Assembly: GCA_948470475.1 (NCBI GenBank)
Contig: OX419339.1
Location: 1,205,001 to 1,269,000 of the forward strand
Length of the DNA: 64,000 bases
Direction: 5' to 3'
From: Galaxea fascicularis
Taxonomy: Eukaryota > Cnidaria > Anthozoa > Scleractinia > Euphylliidae
The translations under genes were made by a program, and so were the position numbers. Below are positions 41,884 to 55,649 of this stretch, in pieces. How positions within the stretch are numbered: the first letter of the stretch is position 1; the number at the start of each line of letters is the position of its first letter. The notes below the pieces were generated by a model. It was given only the letters and a program-made list of their open reading frames with translations. It did not search any database and had not been told where the DNA came from.

Positions 41884-43679
41884 CAGGCCTCTAGAGGACC
41901 ACTTAACGCACATAGAGCGCTGGTATGGAAGCAATGTTCTATAAGGACAGCACAATAAACTTAACTTCAAGTGTTCTGGATGCAAAGATGACAGCGGCCT
42001 TTTGCCTTCTATGTGAAATTGAGACTGTCCAACTGAAGTTTGTCTAATACAAGAGAGATGAACTTTGGACGTACGTAATGCGGCGATTATAATCACTGCA
42101 CATTGACTTGTAATATTTATTATATATTTTCTTATGTACAAAATACTTTTATAGCTCCTTTAAATCAGAAAAAAGGAATGAAAACTACTAAGATTGTCTT
42201 GGTCAAAACATTACAGGACGTTTTGGTGCACAAGGCACAAACATTAGTTAATAGAACTTAAGACAAAGAAAAATGGAATCAGATAGTTGTAAAGCAATTG
42301 TCACACCCTGAAATCTCAAAATGTAAATGACTAAATGTCTACAAGAAGAGTGAATTTCATCTATTGAGCTAAAATAGAAAGGTGGAACGGATTTAAGAAA
42401 AAAAGAAGCGCATTTTGAAATGACAATATATTGTAATAAAGTTCGAATTTTAATTAGGTTTGATATTTACACACTTTAGGTCATTAATTAGACATGTCAT
42501 GTACTCAAGTTAGGAACACGCTCGGTGCAGATGACTTATCAACTGCTTCCTTTGTGATGTCACTCATTAACTTTGAATTGTAGGAACAGTTTCATGAAAA
42601 TTAATTAGTTTTGATCTCTTATAGCTTGGTGCATGGCAAGTGGAGAAAAACAATCAGAAAAATATAAATGTTGCATTTCCTAGTATAGTTTTTACTGTTT
42701 TAGAAGCACCTCTATTAAAGATTAAAGATGGAACAGCCAATGTGTTGCTCTTCCTTTGAGACACTCAATCATTAAAATTCTACGGACATCAGCCCCAAAG
42801 AAAACGAAATAGCAAAGGTTTCCTTACAGTTACAATGACACTTTATGTCTTCCTCACACAAGCAGTTTTTACAAGAAGGGGGCAGACCTCCTTGCTACTT
42901 TTCAATCACATGCTGACAACATTATTGCCAACACTTAAAGCACTTCCACAGATCACAAAAACACCTAACATTCTGATCTCGGGCTGTGATGTCATTCTTG
43001 TACAACTATTTTTGAAATTATTTCTGTATAGTTAGTGACACTGCAAGAGAACATACAGAGGCCTGGCATCATTCTTATGTCAATGGCAAATCTATAAACT
43101 ACACATCCACAGTTTTCTTCCTATCGATTACAGTATGGCATTTTGTTAAGGTGAATGGTTTTGCATCAGCCACAAACGTGAGTTTGTGATAATTATTTTG
43201 TATCTTTGTCAAGATTGTACATTTCGTTTACACATAGGATTTGTTCCCTTCTTCAAAAACAAATTTCCAGGGGTTCCAACTATTATCAAGGACTTTCCAG
43301 TACTGGAAAATGCAAGACTAAAATTCAAGTACTGTCCAAAACCTTTACTCTCCATGTTCAGAGAATGTCTACAGCAATTTGAGATTTGCCATCTTCTGTG
43401 AATGTGAAGCTTAATTTCTGCAAGAATTCTAGTACCTTAGTGTACATGAACTCCATGTAGGCTGTAAATATGTAACATAAAGAACAGGGTTACTACAGAG
43501 AAAAAGTCCATGGTATTTGAAGCAAGACATTAGAATTGCACCCTGTGAATTATTGTTCAGAAAAGTTAATTTCTTTTGTTTAAGCTTTACAAACAATTCA
43601 CTGGTGTATCCCTTGCAGTTCAAGACATCTGGATCCAAGCATTCACATCACAAAATACATGCAAGTCCAGAACTATATT
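41884..43679. other. Intergenic, nothing recognised
   Basis: AT-rich sequence with no supported gene or repeat. Confidence 0.45.
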
Positions 43680-43840
43680 ATCAGGGATGTAGATAAACGT
43701 TTTAAGAGAAGAGAATTATCAGTTCACAGCCAGATTTAGAGTACAGATTTTTACGACTGTAGAAGGTTTTTTAGCTGGGAAAATTGATTTGTCAGCCGGG
43801 TATTTCCCCTGGGTTCCCGTCAATTTTCTACATCCCTGAT
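43680..43840. mobile_element. Short TIR element, 161 bp
   Basis: ATCAGGGATGTAGA at the left and TCTACATCCCTGAT at the right are exact complements over 14 bp. The interior is not strongly palindromic. Confidence 0.55.
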
Positions 43841-44499
43841 TATACCAGTCTCTAAGGCAAAGTCAAACAAAATTTACAGAAATCTAGATTTCAAGGCCCA
43901 ATAATAATATTATTACTGTGCAATACACATACATGTATGTAGTTTTTACTGCAAAGCCTTCAATTACACTGTATTCCACAGTCCTGAGCCTCTGGGCTCC
44001 TTCAAATTATCCCACTCCATCCATCAAAATCATATTGTATATGAAACAGTGACCTTTTCTGTGCAAATGAAACCTTAATTTGACAAGGTCTTCTGCATTG
44101 TCACAGATCTGATAATTATCTTTTCACAACCTCAATCACTGGTAACAGTTGAACAAGGAATGATCACTTTGATGGCCAGTATGTGATCCACAGCTTCTGG
44201 CTTCCTGTAACACTACTCTTCCATCAAGACATCCTTCTTCATGAAGTACTGAAAAATTATCCTTGTTATTTGGTTTGAAAAAGCCTTGGTTTGCTGCTAA
44301 CCAACTGTGACGATTCTTTTCAAGGAACCCTCGTAAATTAATCAGATCCAGCACGATACATGTAGTTAGCTTGTGAAAACCCACTTCAGGGTTACCTCTG
44401 ACAACGCAAAATGCAAATGTATCCAACCTGCAAACTGCTGCAGGAAAGGTACTTTTACAAGATTTTGTGACATGGACGAAAACACATCAAGGCTGTTGA
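43841..44499 (-). other. Downstream of the E2F stop codon: probable 3' UTR
   Basis: No second gene is visible in the 660 bp following the E2F stop (in transcript order), so this should contain the 3' UTR. I did not identify the polyadenylation site with confidence. Confidence 0.35.
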
Positions 44500-47400
44500 T
44501 TATGATGATGCCATAGCTCCAGGCAAGGGAGAAGCAATTGGAATGTCAAATAAATCACATACGCCCTCTGAGTCATCCAAGTTGAAGTAGTAATCATGTT
44601 CCCCTGGAGGAGGTGATAAGCTTAGAAGAGGTGCATACACTAACAAAAAACAAAACAAAAACAAACAAATTTAGGTCCTAATAAATCAGGGAGTTCAGCC
44701 ATGTGCAAAATTTTCATTACATGCAGGGTTGTCATCTAGGATAGTAGATGGCACTCAGGGCAGAGATCTCCGTAAGCCCCGGCGACTGGCGAAAATCGCC
44801 AGCTAGTCGTCCTGGGCGCGCCGGCTACTCAGATCCAAAAAAAAAAAAAAAAACTTTGTTTTACATCCAACGGCAACTTTTCCATTTGCGACGCCTACTT
44901 TCCCTTGGGTAAATACATTTGGAAATAAATAAAGTTTTCCTTAAAGAGCCAAGTGTCCCCTGAATAAACTTTAAAGTTTCGTCAAGAATTTCGCCATGCT
45001 TGAATCTGCTTGCAGACATCGATTGAACGTGAAGCAAACGAAACAGGCTCAGATTTCGAGGCAGCGGTTACCGACGAAAAACACTCCATATAAGACAATA
45101 TACTCTATATTCCAACACGTGCAAAATGGCGGAAAAGCAGCAGCATGAAAGGCACTTGCGCGCCTTAATAAATTCCTCTGCCGGCTACTCCATTTTATTC
45201 TCCTTCTACTCCAAAATTTAGGGAGAACCCTGTCAGGGGGTAACAGTCCCATCCCCTCCCCCTACATTTTTCTCTTTTTACTGGCGAATTGAGCTGACGA
45301 AACTAGGAAAGTAGCTGGGGATATACGCGCTTGCTGGAGCTTTTTTGAGAACTGCGCTACATGTAATTAAAACAATTTAAATTAATTATTTACTCAAGAA
45401 ATAAAGATCTGTATTAAACGAGGTTTGTTAAGCATACAACAGCAAAAAGGAATGATAAAAGCTGGTGTTTCTGAGTGATCATGACTCCATTGTCAAGGGA
45501 ACTATGTCACAGATCATGCAAATAACAGCATTTAAAGCGATCTTGGTGCAAAAATTATCGTACACAAATCCTGTCACATGAATAAGAAACTTAAAGCCAA
45601 ATCTGAACATGCTATCAGACTCTATTCCTGCCAAAGTATTTGTGTAATTTTCACGCCAAGATTGCTTCAAATGCTGTAATTTGCATGATCTGTTACATAG
45701 TCCCTAGACAATGGAGTCATGATCACTCCAAAATGTCGGCTTTTATCTTTCCTTTTTTGCTGATGTAAGAAATAAAGAAAAGTGAAAAACATGGCAAAAG
45801 GAAAATAATTTGTTTTTGAATTAAGTGGATTCAACTCAGGATTCCAAGTGTTGTAGATTTGCAGCTGGGTGGTGATTGCTAACCTAACAGACTTGTTTGT
45901 ACCCCACAAATCCAAAATGAACTGCAATGACCCTGCTAAGTGCCCAAACCTTAATCAATATGATCTCTCCCTGCTTTGAGGTCTTGCTTTGCTTGCAGCA
46001 TAACAAGACTAAAAAATGCCCAGAGTCCATACCTTCTGCTGACATCAGTTCTTCCATAACTTCCTCAGCAATATTACCTTCTGAGATGTAAACAAACAAC
46101 AAGTGTCAACCTTTCTTTTATAATCATTCTTTCTTCAGTAGAAGGCAAAAGATACCACTGATCACTCTCTAACAGAGTGGAGATAGAGGAGAAGTATTGG
46201 CACAGTGACTTGAGCAAAAACCTACAAACCCTTTCAACTCCCAAGATCTGATGATTAATTCTCCTCTCCAGCTGCTATACATATTCCTTGGACATTAGTT
46301 AAGAGAATTTGGGGTTATATCAAATAACATTGTCTGGCTGATAACTTTGTCTCTTCACATCACCTGTCTGCTAGACAATGCATCAATATTACAAGGAGAA
46401 GTTATATACTAATCACTTCTGGGAGTTAAAGGGTTTTAAACACCTGTAAAGGAAACAAAAGCATCCAGCCCAAGCCTCTGCTTTTCATGTGCATCGTCAC
46501 TGATTTTTCATTTAATAGTAAAAATTGCTGTAAGGCCTAATGACTGTCTTGGAACTCAAAAATGTTTGACCAAGAAAGTCCAGATGGTTGCATTAATTTC
46601 TAACAAAATCTGTTATTCCTCCAAAATAAGTACAGGATTCAAATGCTTCAAGTGTAACAGCAGAGACTGTACTTGTACAGGCCAGGCCTGAGAAAGTTTG
46701 TGGCAGTTGAAAAAGAAAACTAAATAAATGGTTTCCAGAGGTAACCTGGACAAGCGGGTAGCAGTGGTATGAAATTAGGTCCAGGATTTAAACCCTGCCA
46801 TTCCAACTAAATAGGTTTCGTAGATTTGGGTTCATCTTCTTCTCGTAAAATAGGCAATCAGTCACCCAACTGCCAGTTGGGATATTTCCACAACAATACA
46901 AAAAGGCCTGTGTGGTTTCAGAAAATAATTACCAATGCCCTGTCCCCCACCCCCCTCCCACTACCACCACCACCAAGGGGTTTTTGGTTTGTGCTAAAGA
47001 AAAGCAGATGCAGGTGAAGAAATGCAGTTCAGAATCACTGAAGGAACAAAAGTTTGGTAATGCAACTTGGCCCAGGCTTTCCGACTGATCTGCCATAAAT
47101 TATTTGCATTTGGTGTTACTGTCATTATTGTTCCATTGACATTGATATTTAATTCTCTGTACCTACAGTCAACTCTCTTTGAGTAGACACCACTGGTACC
47201 AGTGTTCACTGCTTTTTTCATAGACGTTTGTTGTCAAGGGACTTCAGTAAAATAACAACAGAGCAGATGTGCGACCAGTAAAGACTAAATTTACAAGTCT
47301 GTTCTAAATATAATATTATGTCCATCATAGAAAGGTTGGTGTCCATAAAATGAGAGTTCACTGTATTGTTTCTTTACCTTTGAGACTGTTTCCAAATATA

Positions 47401-50400
47401 ATGTCATTAGCAACTTCTTTAAGTTCATTTGCTAAGAAAAACCAAACAAATAATGAGCTGCATGGATCAGTCAAATCTAACCCATTAACTCCCAATCGAT
47501 TTTTTGATTTTTTTGGACATTGATATCACACAATGTAAGGTGAGTTACACAGAGTAAAAGAAATAAAAAAACAAAACAAAGAGATAACAAACCTTTAGCC
47601 CAAGATAGAATAAAATACACCTATTGCCGATTATGAATTGCCTCAAAATTTTGGCAGAGAAATTTGATCCAGTTGCCACATGGACAAATTTGATATGAGC
47701 CCCAGGATTTGTATTTATGTAGTTGCAAAATGCTGTGAATTGAGACAGAAAAAAAGACAAGCATAATGATGCATAACATGCTGTTGTACCTCTGCTACTC
47801 TCTAAAACTTCAGTCGTCACTGCCACATCTTTGGAGTTAATTTCATTGAGTTGTTTAGAATTTTCACTGGTCTCCATTGATTCGTCACCATCATTCACTG
47901 CCTGATGGTTATTTGAATTGATGTCATTGGCTGGTGGAGGTACAGGTGTCACCACCGGGCTGTCTGCAGCAGCATCCTTGTTCACTAAAAGTACGTGAAT
48001 GGGGCCCTTCTCGCTTTTTAAATGGATCTGGAAATTCCTGGGTTGCTTCATGTTCTAAAGTAGGAACAGAGTTCCAGTTAACCTTCAGAGTCTGGGAGTA
48101 ATAAAGTCGTTGGTGTCATAAAATATTTTGTAGGGGTTCAGTTGACATGGGTCTTCCCAAACTTTCTTACTCAACAATTCAATGTGTGGCATCAGGGAGC
48201 CAACTCTCTCAACCGAAGAACTCACTCTTATCTGGTACACTGAGAAAAACCAAAAAACAGTTCCAGTAAGAATTGAGATCTGAAGTCTGTGCATGACTCA
48301 TTGGAGTCGAAAGCCACTTCCTCAAGAAGGAGAGTACATTATACAACTATGAAGCTTGAAGTCAATGTCAGTTGTGAAAGACAATGTTAACTATGGTTGG
48401 AAATGGGAGACATTTTCATTATTAATTTTCTGTTATAACTGTGGTTGGAAATGAAAATAGTTTTAATTATTTCTCATAATTTTTTCACTTTGGTATGTAT
48501 AACAATGTTTTAGTTTTCTGGTGGACTTCACTGGCTGATGGTTACCATTTTGAAATTGGCTTTACTGTGAGAGTAATGATGTCAAAGCATGCAAATTCAT
48601 ACTATTTCATCACTATGATTGCAGTCATGTATGTCCACTTTCACACATTTCACTAATATAGGCACAAACATTAAAAAAACTGTTTTACAAAAAAACAATC
48701 TATAAAAATCCCTTGGCAACATTGCTAAACTTGTAGTTACTGTAAATTACATGTAGTCCCCATTAAGAATAGTCTCCTTTGCAGCTGTTATTAGGCTCAT
48801 CACGTAATGCTCCTCCCCACTAATGGCTGCTCACTTGAGCTCTGCAATCCTTTTTTCAAACTGACCAATATGGAGCAGGCTTCCTTTTCCTGGAAACCTG
48901 GACCTTGTTGTGTTTTTGGCGGCAAATGTGACGAGAAATATGATTGGTGCAGCTGCTAACAGATATTGGTTATTGGTTCTCAGTAACAAAGTGAAAGGAA
49001 TGCAGAGCTCGATTGAGCAGCCGTTAGTGGGAAGGAGCGTTGCATGACGACTAATAACGGCTGCGAAGGAGACTACATTAAGAAGAAATGCAGTAAACCA
49101 TACACTGTAACAATCAAAGTGACTTAATTATCAGGCACATCACCAAATCATCTAAATATCAATAAAATGACCTGCTGTAATCACTGATTATACATGTATA
49201 TTCTTGCTTTTTTGTCAATTAAGATTGAGTTATATTTCACACCTGCATAAATACCAACATCAGAAGTTTTTGCTGATCACTGTCAGACGATTGTACCAGA
49301 ACACACATAAAAATGATGTAGTGTAACATAAAAAGGTTATGGCACAAAACACATCACAGTTGATCACACAAAACAATACATTTGTAGAGAATTAAATTGA
49401 GATTATATTGTCTTAACTCACAGCCTCTGGAATTGGGACTTCAAGTTGTGTTCCAGATGGTGCTTGGACAACCAACAGTGTATCTCCCCTGAAACTATGA
49501 CAGACATCTTCATATGTAGCATAAGCTAACTGTTCATTCTCAGGGTCTTCTGAAACATTCTTAAGACTTTGCTGCACCCACAGTCTTTGTTCATCCAGTT
49601 CTCTTTCTTTGTCCTCAAGTGTTTCTAATTCTCCCTTTAAATGCACAAGTTTGTCTGATATTTCTCGTGTGTTACAGCCTGGACCTGCACCTCTGAAAAT
49701 GAAAGAAAATGGAACAGCAATTTACCATTAAGGCGCTGTGAAACTGTACAATGCTTTGTGCAACTTGTCTTGCAAGACAATGCATTGCGAGACAAGTTGC
49801 AGGAAACATTGCACAGTACATGCAACTGCGCTTTTAAAGAAAGGTTAACTATCCAAGCTAGGTTGACAAGTTTCCCTCACACCAACTCTCAAAAATGTAA
49901 TATGCTTGTCATGTAAAAACTCTACATGTAAGTTTTACATGCAACATTATAGAGCTTGGGTTTAATAAGTTACTCAATACTACAGGTATTTTAAGTGAAG
50001 CACAGGTAAATTCCATGTTGTAAATTGCAGATTTAATGTTCATGCATGTAGCAAGGTCAGTACACATAAGTTATTCCCCAGTCAAGACATTGTGACCACT
50101 TATTTCATCTAGGAGTAAGGAGAAAACTACCTACAGGCTCAGTTATAATAATATCTCTAGCATGAACTTGGTAGGTCTATTACTAAAAGTAAATTTAATT
50201 GAGTTTCATTTGTATAATCAGAACTAGAGGTTCCAATTTTCCATGAAAATGTACCCTGGCCACCAGAGGTTACTCTGTTTGCTGGTCAGCTTGTCACAAC
50301 TACCGAGAGGTCTCTTGTGAAATATTTTATGTCTGGTCTGAAATGTTGAGAATCTCACTTCCACGCCTGATGTTAATGACAAAAAATGATGCATAATTCT

Positions 50401-52011
50401 GAAACTTGACCAATCAAATGCCCTGGGAAGGTGAAACAGAATCCCCTTGAACTACTGTACCAATTTCAAAGAACTCAACGGTTTGAACCAGAAGTTCTCC
50501 CCTTGTTTCTGCCAGTCTCTCATGTCTCAGGCTATACTGGACAAGGAGCAGAACTTTTGACATCCAGTGTGATGAAAATGAGGTAAAGTAAACAATGTTG
50601 CAATTTTGTAGAAAAAATTAGTTTGAGGAGAAAGAACACGAGCAACAGAGAGATTTCCACTCAGCTCCATGCATAATAACCCTATGAATTATCTTTGCAA
50701 ACAAACAGTGAGTGTAAATGGAGGTTGAGTCGGTAAGAGCATGCATAACTGATGTCTGAGGCTGTGAAGAAGCGTTAACCGGATTATTGTAAAATAAAGT
50801 GAAATGCGGTAACAGCTGAAGAATACACTTCTTTACGTGAAAACGAACTGAAACATACAAGGGAACATAAAATTCTCGACTAGATAGGAATGGCTAACTT
50901 TTACATGGGGTTTGAACTACTGCAAGTTTTCGCACGGTGTGAATCCCAATAAAATATCGATAATTATTTCAAGCTTATGTTGTCCTTTCACTTCAACACT
51001 GGCATAACATTCTAGTAATGCAGACCAGCTAACAATGCTTTTTGTTGTTCAGATCATGCAAAAGGTATTGTTTAAGTGTAACAAGGCTACTCATATTTTT
51101 TCAGGATGGGTCGAATGTCGCTGAATTTCACCAACAAACCAATTGATTTACGCATATCGATGACGATATTTCGGGGATTGCTGCTTCCTCGTTAAAACGA
51201 TTTCCTTCTTGCTTACAAGCATGCATTGGTGATTATTTTTAAGAGAAAAAACTTCTCTTGGAAGTCAAAAAAGGAGAGTGGTCGGTCGAGGAGAGAAAAT
51301 TATTGCATTTCCAAACGACGATATTCGACAATATTTATGTAATAAAGGGCGCCAAAACGAAGGCGGTAAAAACGACCTTCGAAATCCGGTTTGCGCGCTA
51401 GGATCACGCGTTCCAATGCAAAACCTCGCTAAAAGAGGCGAAATGTACGGTGTTTCATACTGTAAATGAATGACTGCTTCTAAAGAACAGAACTGAAAGA
51501 AATCTAAAGGACGCCAGACTGAAATGTTTCCGAATACTGTAATTTAAACACGTCCCGCGAGGTTTCAGAGAAGTGCGTTGGAATTCGCATGTTGTCCCGC
51601 GCGAATGCCTTTTGTAGCATGAAGTAAATTTCCCGTTTATCAATACTCACTTCCACTGGATGCTATTCTTCGATTTCTTCTCAATCAGACCTATTCCTTC
51701 GAGAACGTTCGTAATATCATAAATCCGCCGTTTTTGACGGACGGCAAGGGTATCGGCGGCCTAAGAACGAAAAAAGTAAACAGTTCAAAGTGAATGCAAA
51801 ATGCATCGGGGGTAAAGCACAAAGGAAGGCAACCTAACAAGAAGTTACTTATTTTGTGTGTTGGAAAAGCCAGATTTTCCCTTGTACTTACCACTTTAAG
51901 ATCTAGGACGCCATCTTTAGCTTCTTGCAACAAACTAACGAATTTCGTCGTCAATAAACCAAGGGATTTTTCATGACGACTTGGCGTTCCCGGAGAACCG
52001 AAATCCGCCAT
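44500..52011 (-). CDS. E2F4/5: E2F4/E2F5-type transcription factor, complete (7 exons, 335 aa)
   Basis: DNA-binding regulator of cell-cycle genes that acts with a DP partner and pocket proteins (Rb/p107/p130). Exons in transcript order: 51892-52011, 51651-51760, 49422-49692, 47790-48054, 47378-47431, 46033-46080, 44500-44639. All are GT-AG, phases agree, total 1008 nt including the TAA. The start ATG ([16 protein letters not shown]) has an in-frame TAG three codons upstream. Domains: winged helix about 15-77 ([20 protein letters not shown], then [20 protein letters not shown] and [15 protein letters not shown]); coiled-coil/marked box to about 190 ([27 protein letters not shown]); acidic linker; C-terminal pocket-binding motif ([26 protein letters not shown]). 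Lack of a cyclin A-binding N-terminus and the wording place it in the E2F4/5 group; human paralogues are 413 and 346 aa. Confidence 0.95.
44745..45235. repeat. Repeat in E2F intron 6
   Basis: The phrase GCCGGCTACTC occurs near both ends (44819 and 45180), with CAGGGTTGTC near the left and GAACCCTGTCAGGG near the right as possible inverted ends. A run of 17 A lies in between. Identity unknown. Confidence 0.4.
45437..45768. mobile_element. MITE in E2F intron 6, arms of ~100 bp
   Basis: CAGCAAAAAGGAATGATAAA at the left pairs with TTTATCTTTCCTTTTTTGCTG at the right. The pairing continues through GTGATCATGACTCCATTGTC and its complement, and through CAGATCATGCAAAT. The spacer is about 130 bp. Confidence 0.72.
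47166..47363. mobile_element. pogo/Tc1-like MITE in E2F intron 5, 198 bp
   Basis: Ends CAGTCAACTCTCTTTGAG and the complement of GAGAGTTCACTG, each flanked by TA (47164-47165, 47364-47365). CAGT ends with a TA duplication are typical of the pogo/Tc1-mariner group. The interior has no frame. Confidence 0.7.
48771..49075. mobile_element. MITE in E2F intron 3, ~305 bp, 60-bp inverted ends
   Basis: AGTCTCCTTTGCAGCTGTTA at the left is complementary, with scattered mismatches, to AACGGCTGCGAAGGAGACT at the right. The match continues through GCTCCTCCCCACTAATGGCT / AGCCGTTAGTGGGAAGGAGC. No coding capacity. Confidence 0.78.
49731..49837. mobile_element. Hairpin MITE in E2F intron 2, ~107 bp
   Basis: TGCAACTTGTCTTGCAA and TTGCGAGACAAGTTGCA pair around a short spacer, and the outer AAGGCGCTGTG/CAACTGCGCTTT-type ends pair weakly. 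It lies 39 bp from the exon 3 acceptor. Confidence 0.6.
49838..51650. other. E2F intron 2, remainder: nothing recognised
   Basis: Only E2F exon 2 bounds this stretch (51651). Chance short frames only. Confidence 0.45.
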
Positions 52012-52420
52012 GTTAGTCTAGCATGCTGCAGGAAGACCGAACATTGCTGTGATTGGCTGCTAGAGAAATTTGAATAGTGCGCCCGTTGAAGTCTTGTTCG
52101 ATGCGGTACCTCTACCAGGGGAGGATTATTTGGCATTTTTTGCTACGGGGATAAGTTTCTATCTGTGGAAGTTTTGAACACAAAGTCAAAATTAAAAACG
52201 AAACATATATCTCTGTTACTGAGAAAAAACTTTGTTTTATTACATATGCATAACGAAGCAATTATTTTGCACGCATAAAATATGGGTGGTATCCCCACCC
52301 TTGCGTGTATTATCACTGTCTTATTCGTTACCAGGGTCTTTGGTGGCAATCACCTCTTTTTTCCCGCGCGCGGGTTTTTCTGGGGGCCGCACCTCAAAGG
52401 TCAATTGTTTCCCGCTTCCA
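52012..52420 (-). promoter_or_regulatory. Putative E2F gene promoter: CCAAT box and E2F-like sites
   Basis: On the transcribed-gene strand an inverted CCAAT box (plus-strand ATTGG, 52052-52056) lies about 40 bp from the start codon. Farther up, TTTCCCGCGCGCGGGTTT (52359-52376) is a palindrome that places the E2F consensus TTTSSCGC on both strands; a second TTTCCCGC is at 52408-52415. Such sites usually mark cell-cycle-controlled genes. The sites might belong to an inserted repeat: the preceding CGTTACCAGGGTCTTTGG resembles the MITE end at 38046. No transcription start is mapped. Confidence 0.5.
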
Positions 52421-54357
52421 CGATAAATTTGGATAAAACGCTTCTCAAATAACAGATTCCGAAGGTATGTGGACAGAAATTCTTGAATTTAAAACTGTTA
52501 CACACGAGAGGCTTGATTTCTTAGATAAATGGGCAAAAGATGAGAACAGATATTTTAGGAAAACACCAAAAAATTGAAATAATCAAGTTATTTCTCTAAT
52601 CCTTTAAGGACTCTAATGTTAAGCCATTAAATATTTATCATAAAATTATCAAGGAAGGAAATGCTGTCAATTACTTGTAATCAAATAAAATCAATATGCT
52701 TATAAGATGGGAAGGTAGCTAAATGGGGAAGTCCTAATTATTGGTCCTTTTTATTGACTCCTTTAAGTTATAACTCAGCTTGACTCTCTATAGAATGGGG
52801 AAATCCTGATTGGTGCTCTGTATCGACGCTGATCCTTAGATGACGTCTCAACTTTAGATATGCAGATCCCTAGTGTGAGCAAGCTAGACAAAGAGACATG
52901 TTAGGCATGCCTCTTTCTCACTTTTTTATTGATGCTTCATCCTAGGGAGTACTTCCATATATAAGCCATGGATATGAGCAGCTGTGAAGGTTTTTTTAAG
53001 CAGTTTAGTCTCTGATAGGGTATGAATCAGATGGTTTTGGTCTAGAAAAGGGCATTATTTTCCAAGGGCAGATCAATAATTGCCTGAACAATTTAGCTAT
53101 TTTTCCTGGGAATTGACACTCAAAAAATCAACACAGAAAGTTACTGTCCACTCAGTTTAACAGCAATAGTGTGTCTGGGATAGGATAGAAATTTTTGATG
53201 TTTAGGGATATTTGATGGTTTAGCATACGGGTCTCAGAGGCCCAGTGGCACACAACCAGTGCCTTCCCTCCACTCTGGCTCCTCACCACTTTCCCTTCTG
53301 GCAGTTATGCATGTACCTCTAGAATATTCCTTTTGTGGTAAAGCTGAGTGATTTTAGCAATTTATGATTATTGATGTCAGGCCACTGTTTGTGTTGGCAG
53401 CGGATAACAGAAGAAAGTATGGTATTTAAGGGTCTTGGGTTAGTGATATTCATTACTTGGAACTATAATCTGAAGGAACAGTATTAGTCTTGAGCTGGTC
53501 TGCTATATAGTATGTATGGTGGATTCATGTGCAATCACACAATTAAGTGATTTCTGATGAGCAAACTACCAGAATGCCACAGAGATCAGTAGAGTTTTAA
53601 CCAAACTAAGGCAGAAACCAGGGATCTGAAATGAAAAAATAAATCATCAGTGCATTTATTTATTTATTATGCTACACTGAGAAACTTCAAAACAAACCTT
53701 TCAAGGCCCAGGGAGTGCTATATTGTATCCTTTTAAGTATTGCACAGTACTACCTCATGCCAATGGACTGGGACAGAAAAAACCAAATTTAATCTGGAGT
53801 GGGCTTAAGGCTAGCAACATCATTCTGAAAACAACAGCTGCAGCTGTGAGCAAGTGAGTTACAAGGAGAAGCTTGATTAACTTGAAAAGAAATCTTATAC
53901 TCTCACGAAGTGTTCAAAAGAATTTGTGAAATTTTTAAGCTGAGAGGTTTGAGGAGGCATAAAAATTAAACTGTGTACCAAAATGGTTAGCAACTAAATC
54001 CAAGTATTATTAGAAAGAAATCATAAAACAAACTGAATTTTGCTGCCACATGAGTTGTGTTCCTCTTCCAATAACGCAAGGCCTCTTCTTCTTTTCTCCT
54101 TAGGGTCTGGTCACTGTTTAGAGGAGGCAAAGCTGGTGCAAATAGGTTTATGTAGACTGCAGAGACTTCGATTTTCTATCTTTAACAGTCCTTAAAAAAT
54201 TCTTGAATTTAATGGGACTAAAACCGTACAAACCATTAACTGTTTATAAGACATTTAAGGTCATCTGTTTAAAGACCATAAATTTAATTGAGTCATGGGT
54301 ATATTCCTGTGAAAATGTGACATCACAATAATATTATTTAATCAATTTGCATGTGCA
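52421..54357. other. Intergenic, nothing recognised
   Basis: No gene on either strand could be supported, despite the possibility of a divergent transcript from the E2F promoter. Confidence 0.45.
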
Positions 54358-54616
54358 GCAGTGCTGGAAACAACAACCAATCATTGGACGTTGTCTGACC
54401 AAATTTTGAAAATGTCTGGCCAATTTCTCATTATGATCAGACATGATATCCAAACACAAGTCCAAACAATTTTAAATACAGTTTTCAAAATCCTGTATTG
54501 AAGCATGTTATGCTAATTAATGTCTGATGAAATTGGTAATATATTTATGTCTGACCAAAAGGAAGATTTGAAAGGACAAATGTCCAGTTATTGGAAAAAA
54601 TTATTCCCAGCATTGT
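54358..54616. mobile_element. Decayed inverted-repeat element, ~259 bp
   Basis: CAGTGCTGGAAACAACAACC at the left pairs imperfectly with TTATTCCCAGCATTG at the right. GTCTGACCAAA occurs in both halves in opposite senses. Many mismatches imply age. Confidence 0.5.
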
Positions 54617-55649
54617 GCAGAGATCTAAGAGTTTTTGTTAAGTGGTAAGATTATTGAAATTTTTAAACTCTTAGTTCTGATGTGCTCAGTTTCTTCCATA
54701 GCTAACCCCATGGGTTAAGCAGGTGGAACTCAATAACTGTTAATGCTGCTCTTTCATCAGGCTCTTTCTGTCAGCTAGTACTCACAGAATCATCAATGCT
54801 TGAGCAGGGTTACTCTTGCATGCTTTCTTGCTACTCCAATCCTCAGTGGCTCCCTTTTCTAAGCAGTTTAAACCCTTGAATGAATGTTCCATAGTTGGAT
54901 CTGAAGCTTGCTTGAGCCTGTATTGCCAAATACTTGAAAGATTACATCCATTTTCAGCCAAAAGTTAAATGCAAGACCATACCTAATTAGTAATCTCAGA
55001 CAGTGGAGGGAAAGCCTGCAACGCAATTTCAGGCCAAGCATACCAATTACTCACAAAACCTTCGAGTCAATCCCACCACCCCAAACCAAGGTAAAAAGGT
55101 AGCACAAAAGGAACTTGGAGGGAATAAAAAATGCATAGAACTTTGCATATTTTTCATACTGATCTTCAGCTGGGCCACAAAGCTCTGCATATTTCCAACA
55201 AGTACAAGTAAAGTCAATGTTGTTGTTTGTTGTCATTGTTGTACTTCTAGCTGTGTTAAGAAACAAATTAAAATATAGTACAGGGCCTGGAGCATAATTG
55301 ACCTAAAGTATGAATAGTATATTATCTAAGGTTATTTTCTTTGTTTGTTTGTTTTCTCTGTTTCTCATCAAATACAAAATTGCAACAGAAAATGCTTCAT
55401 TTTGTAGCCAGAAGGGAGGGCAATAATAATTTTATCTTTTTCTTTCCTGTTTTCTTCTAATATTAATATAAATTTATGGTACCTCAACTCATGCATCACA
55501 TGTGAGAGTACGACTCTTGTCCATATCTATCGATATCCATTGACCTCAATGATTTTACAAGAACATCTGGTGACAGGACATTCAAAACGTTCTCCCACTT
55601 TGAAACTGGAAATACCAATTTATTAGCTTCATAATTTCTTTTTACTTAG
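54617..55649. other. Intergenic, nothing recognised
   Basis: No supported gene or repeat. Confidence 0.45.
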
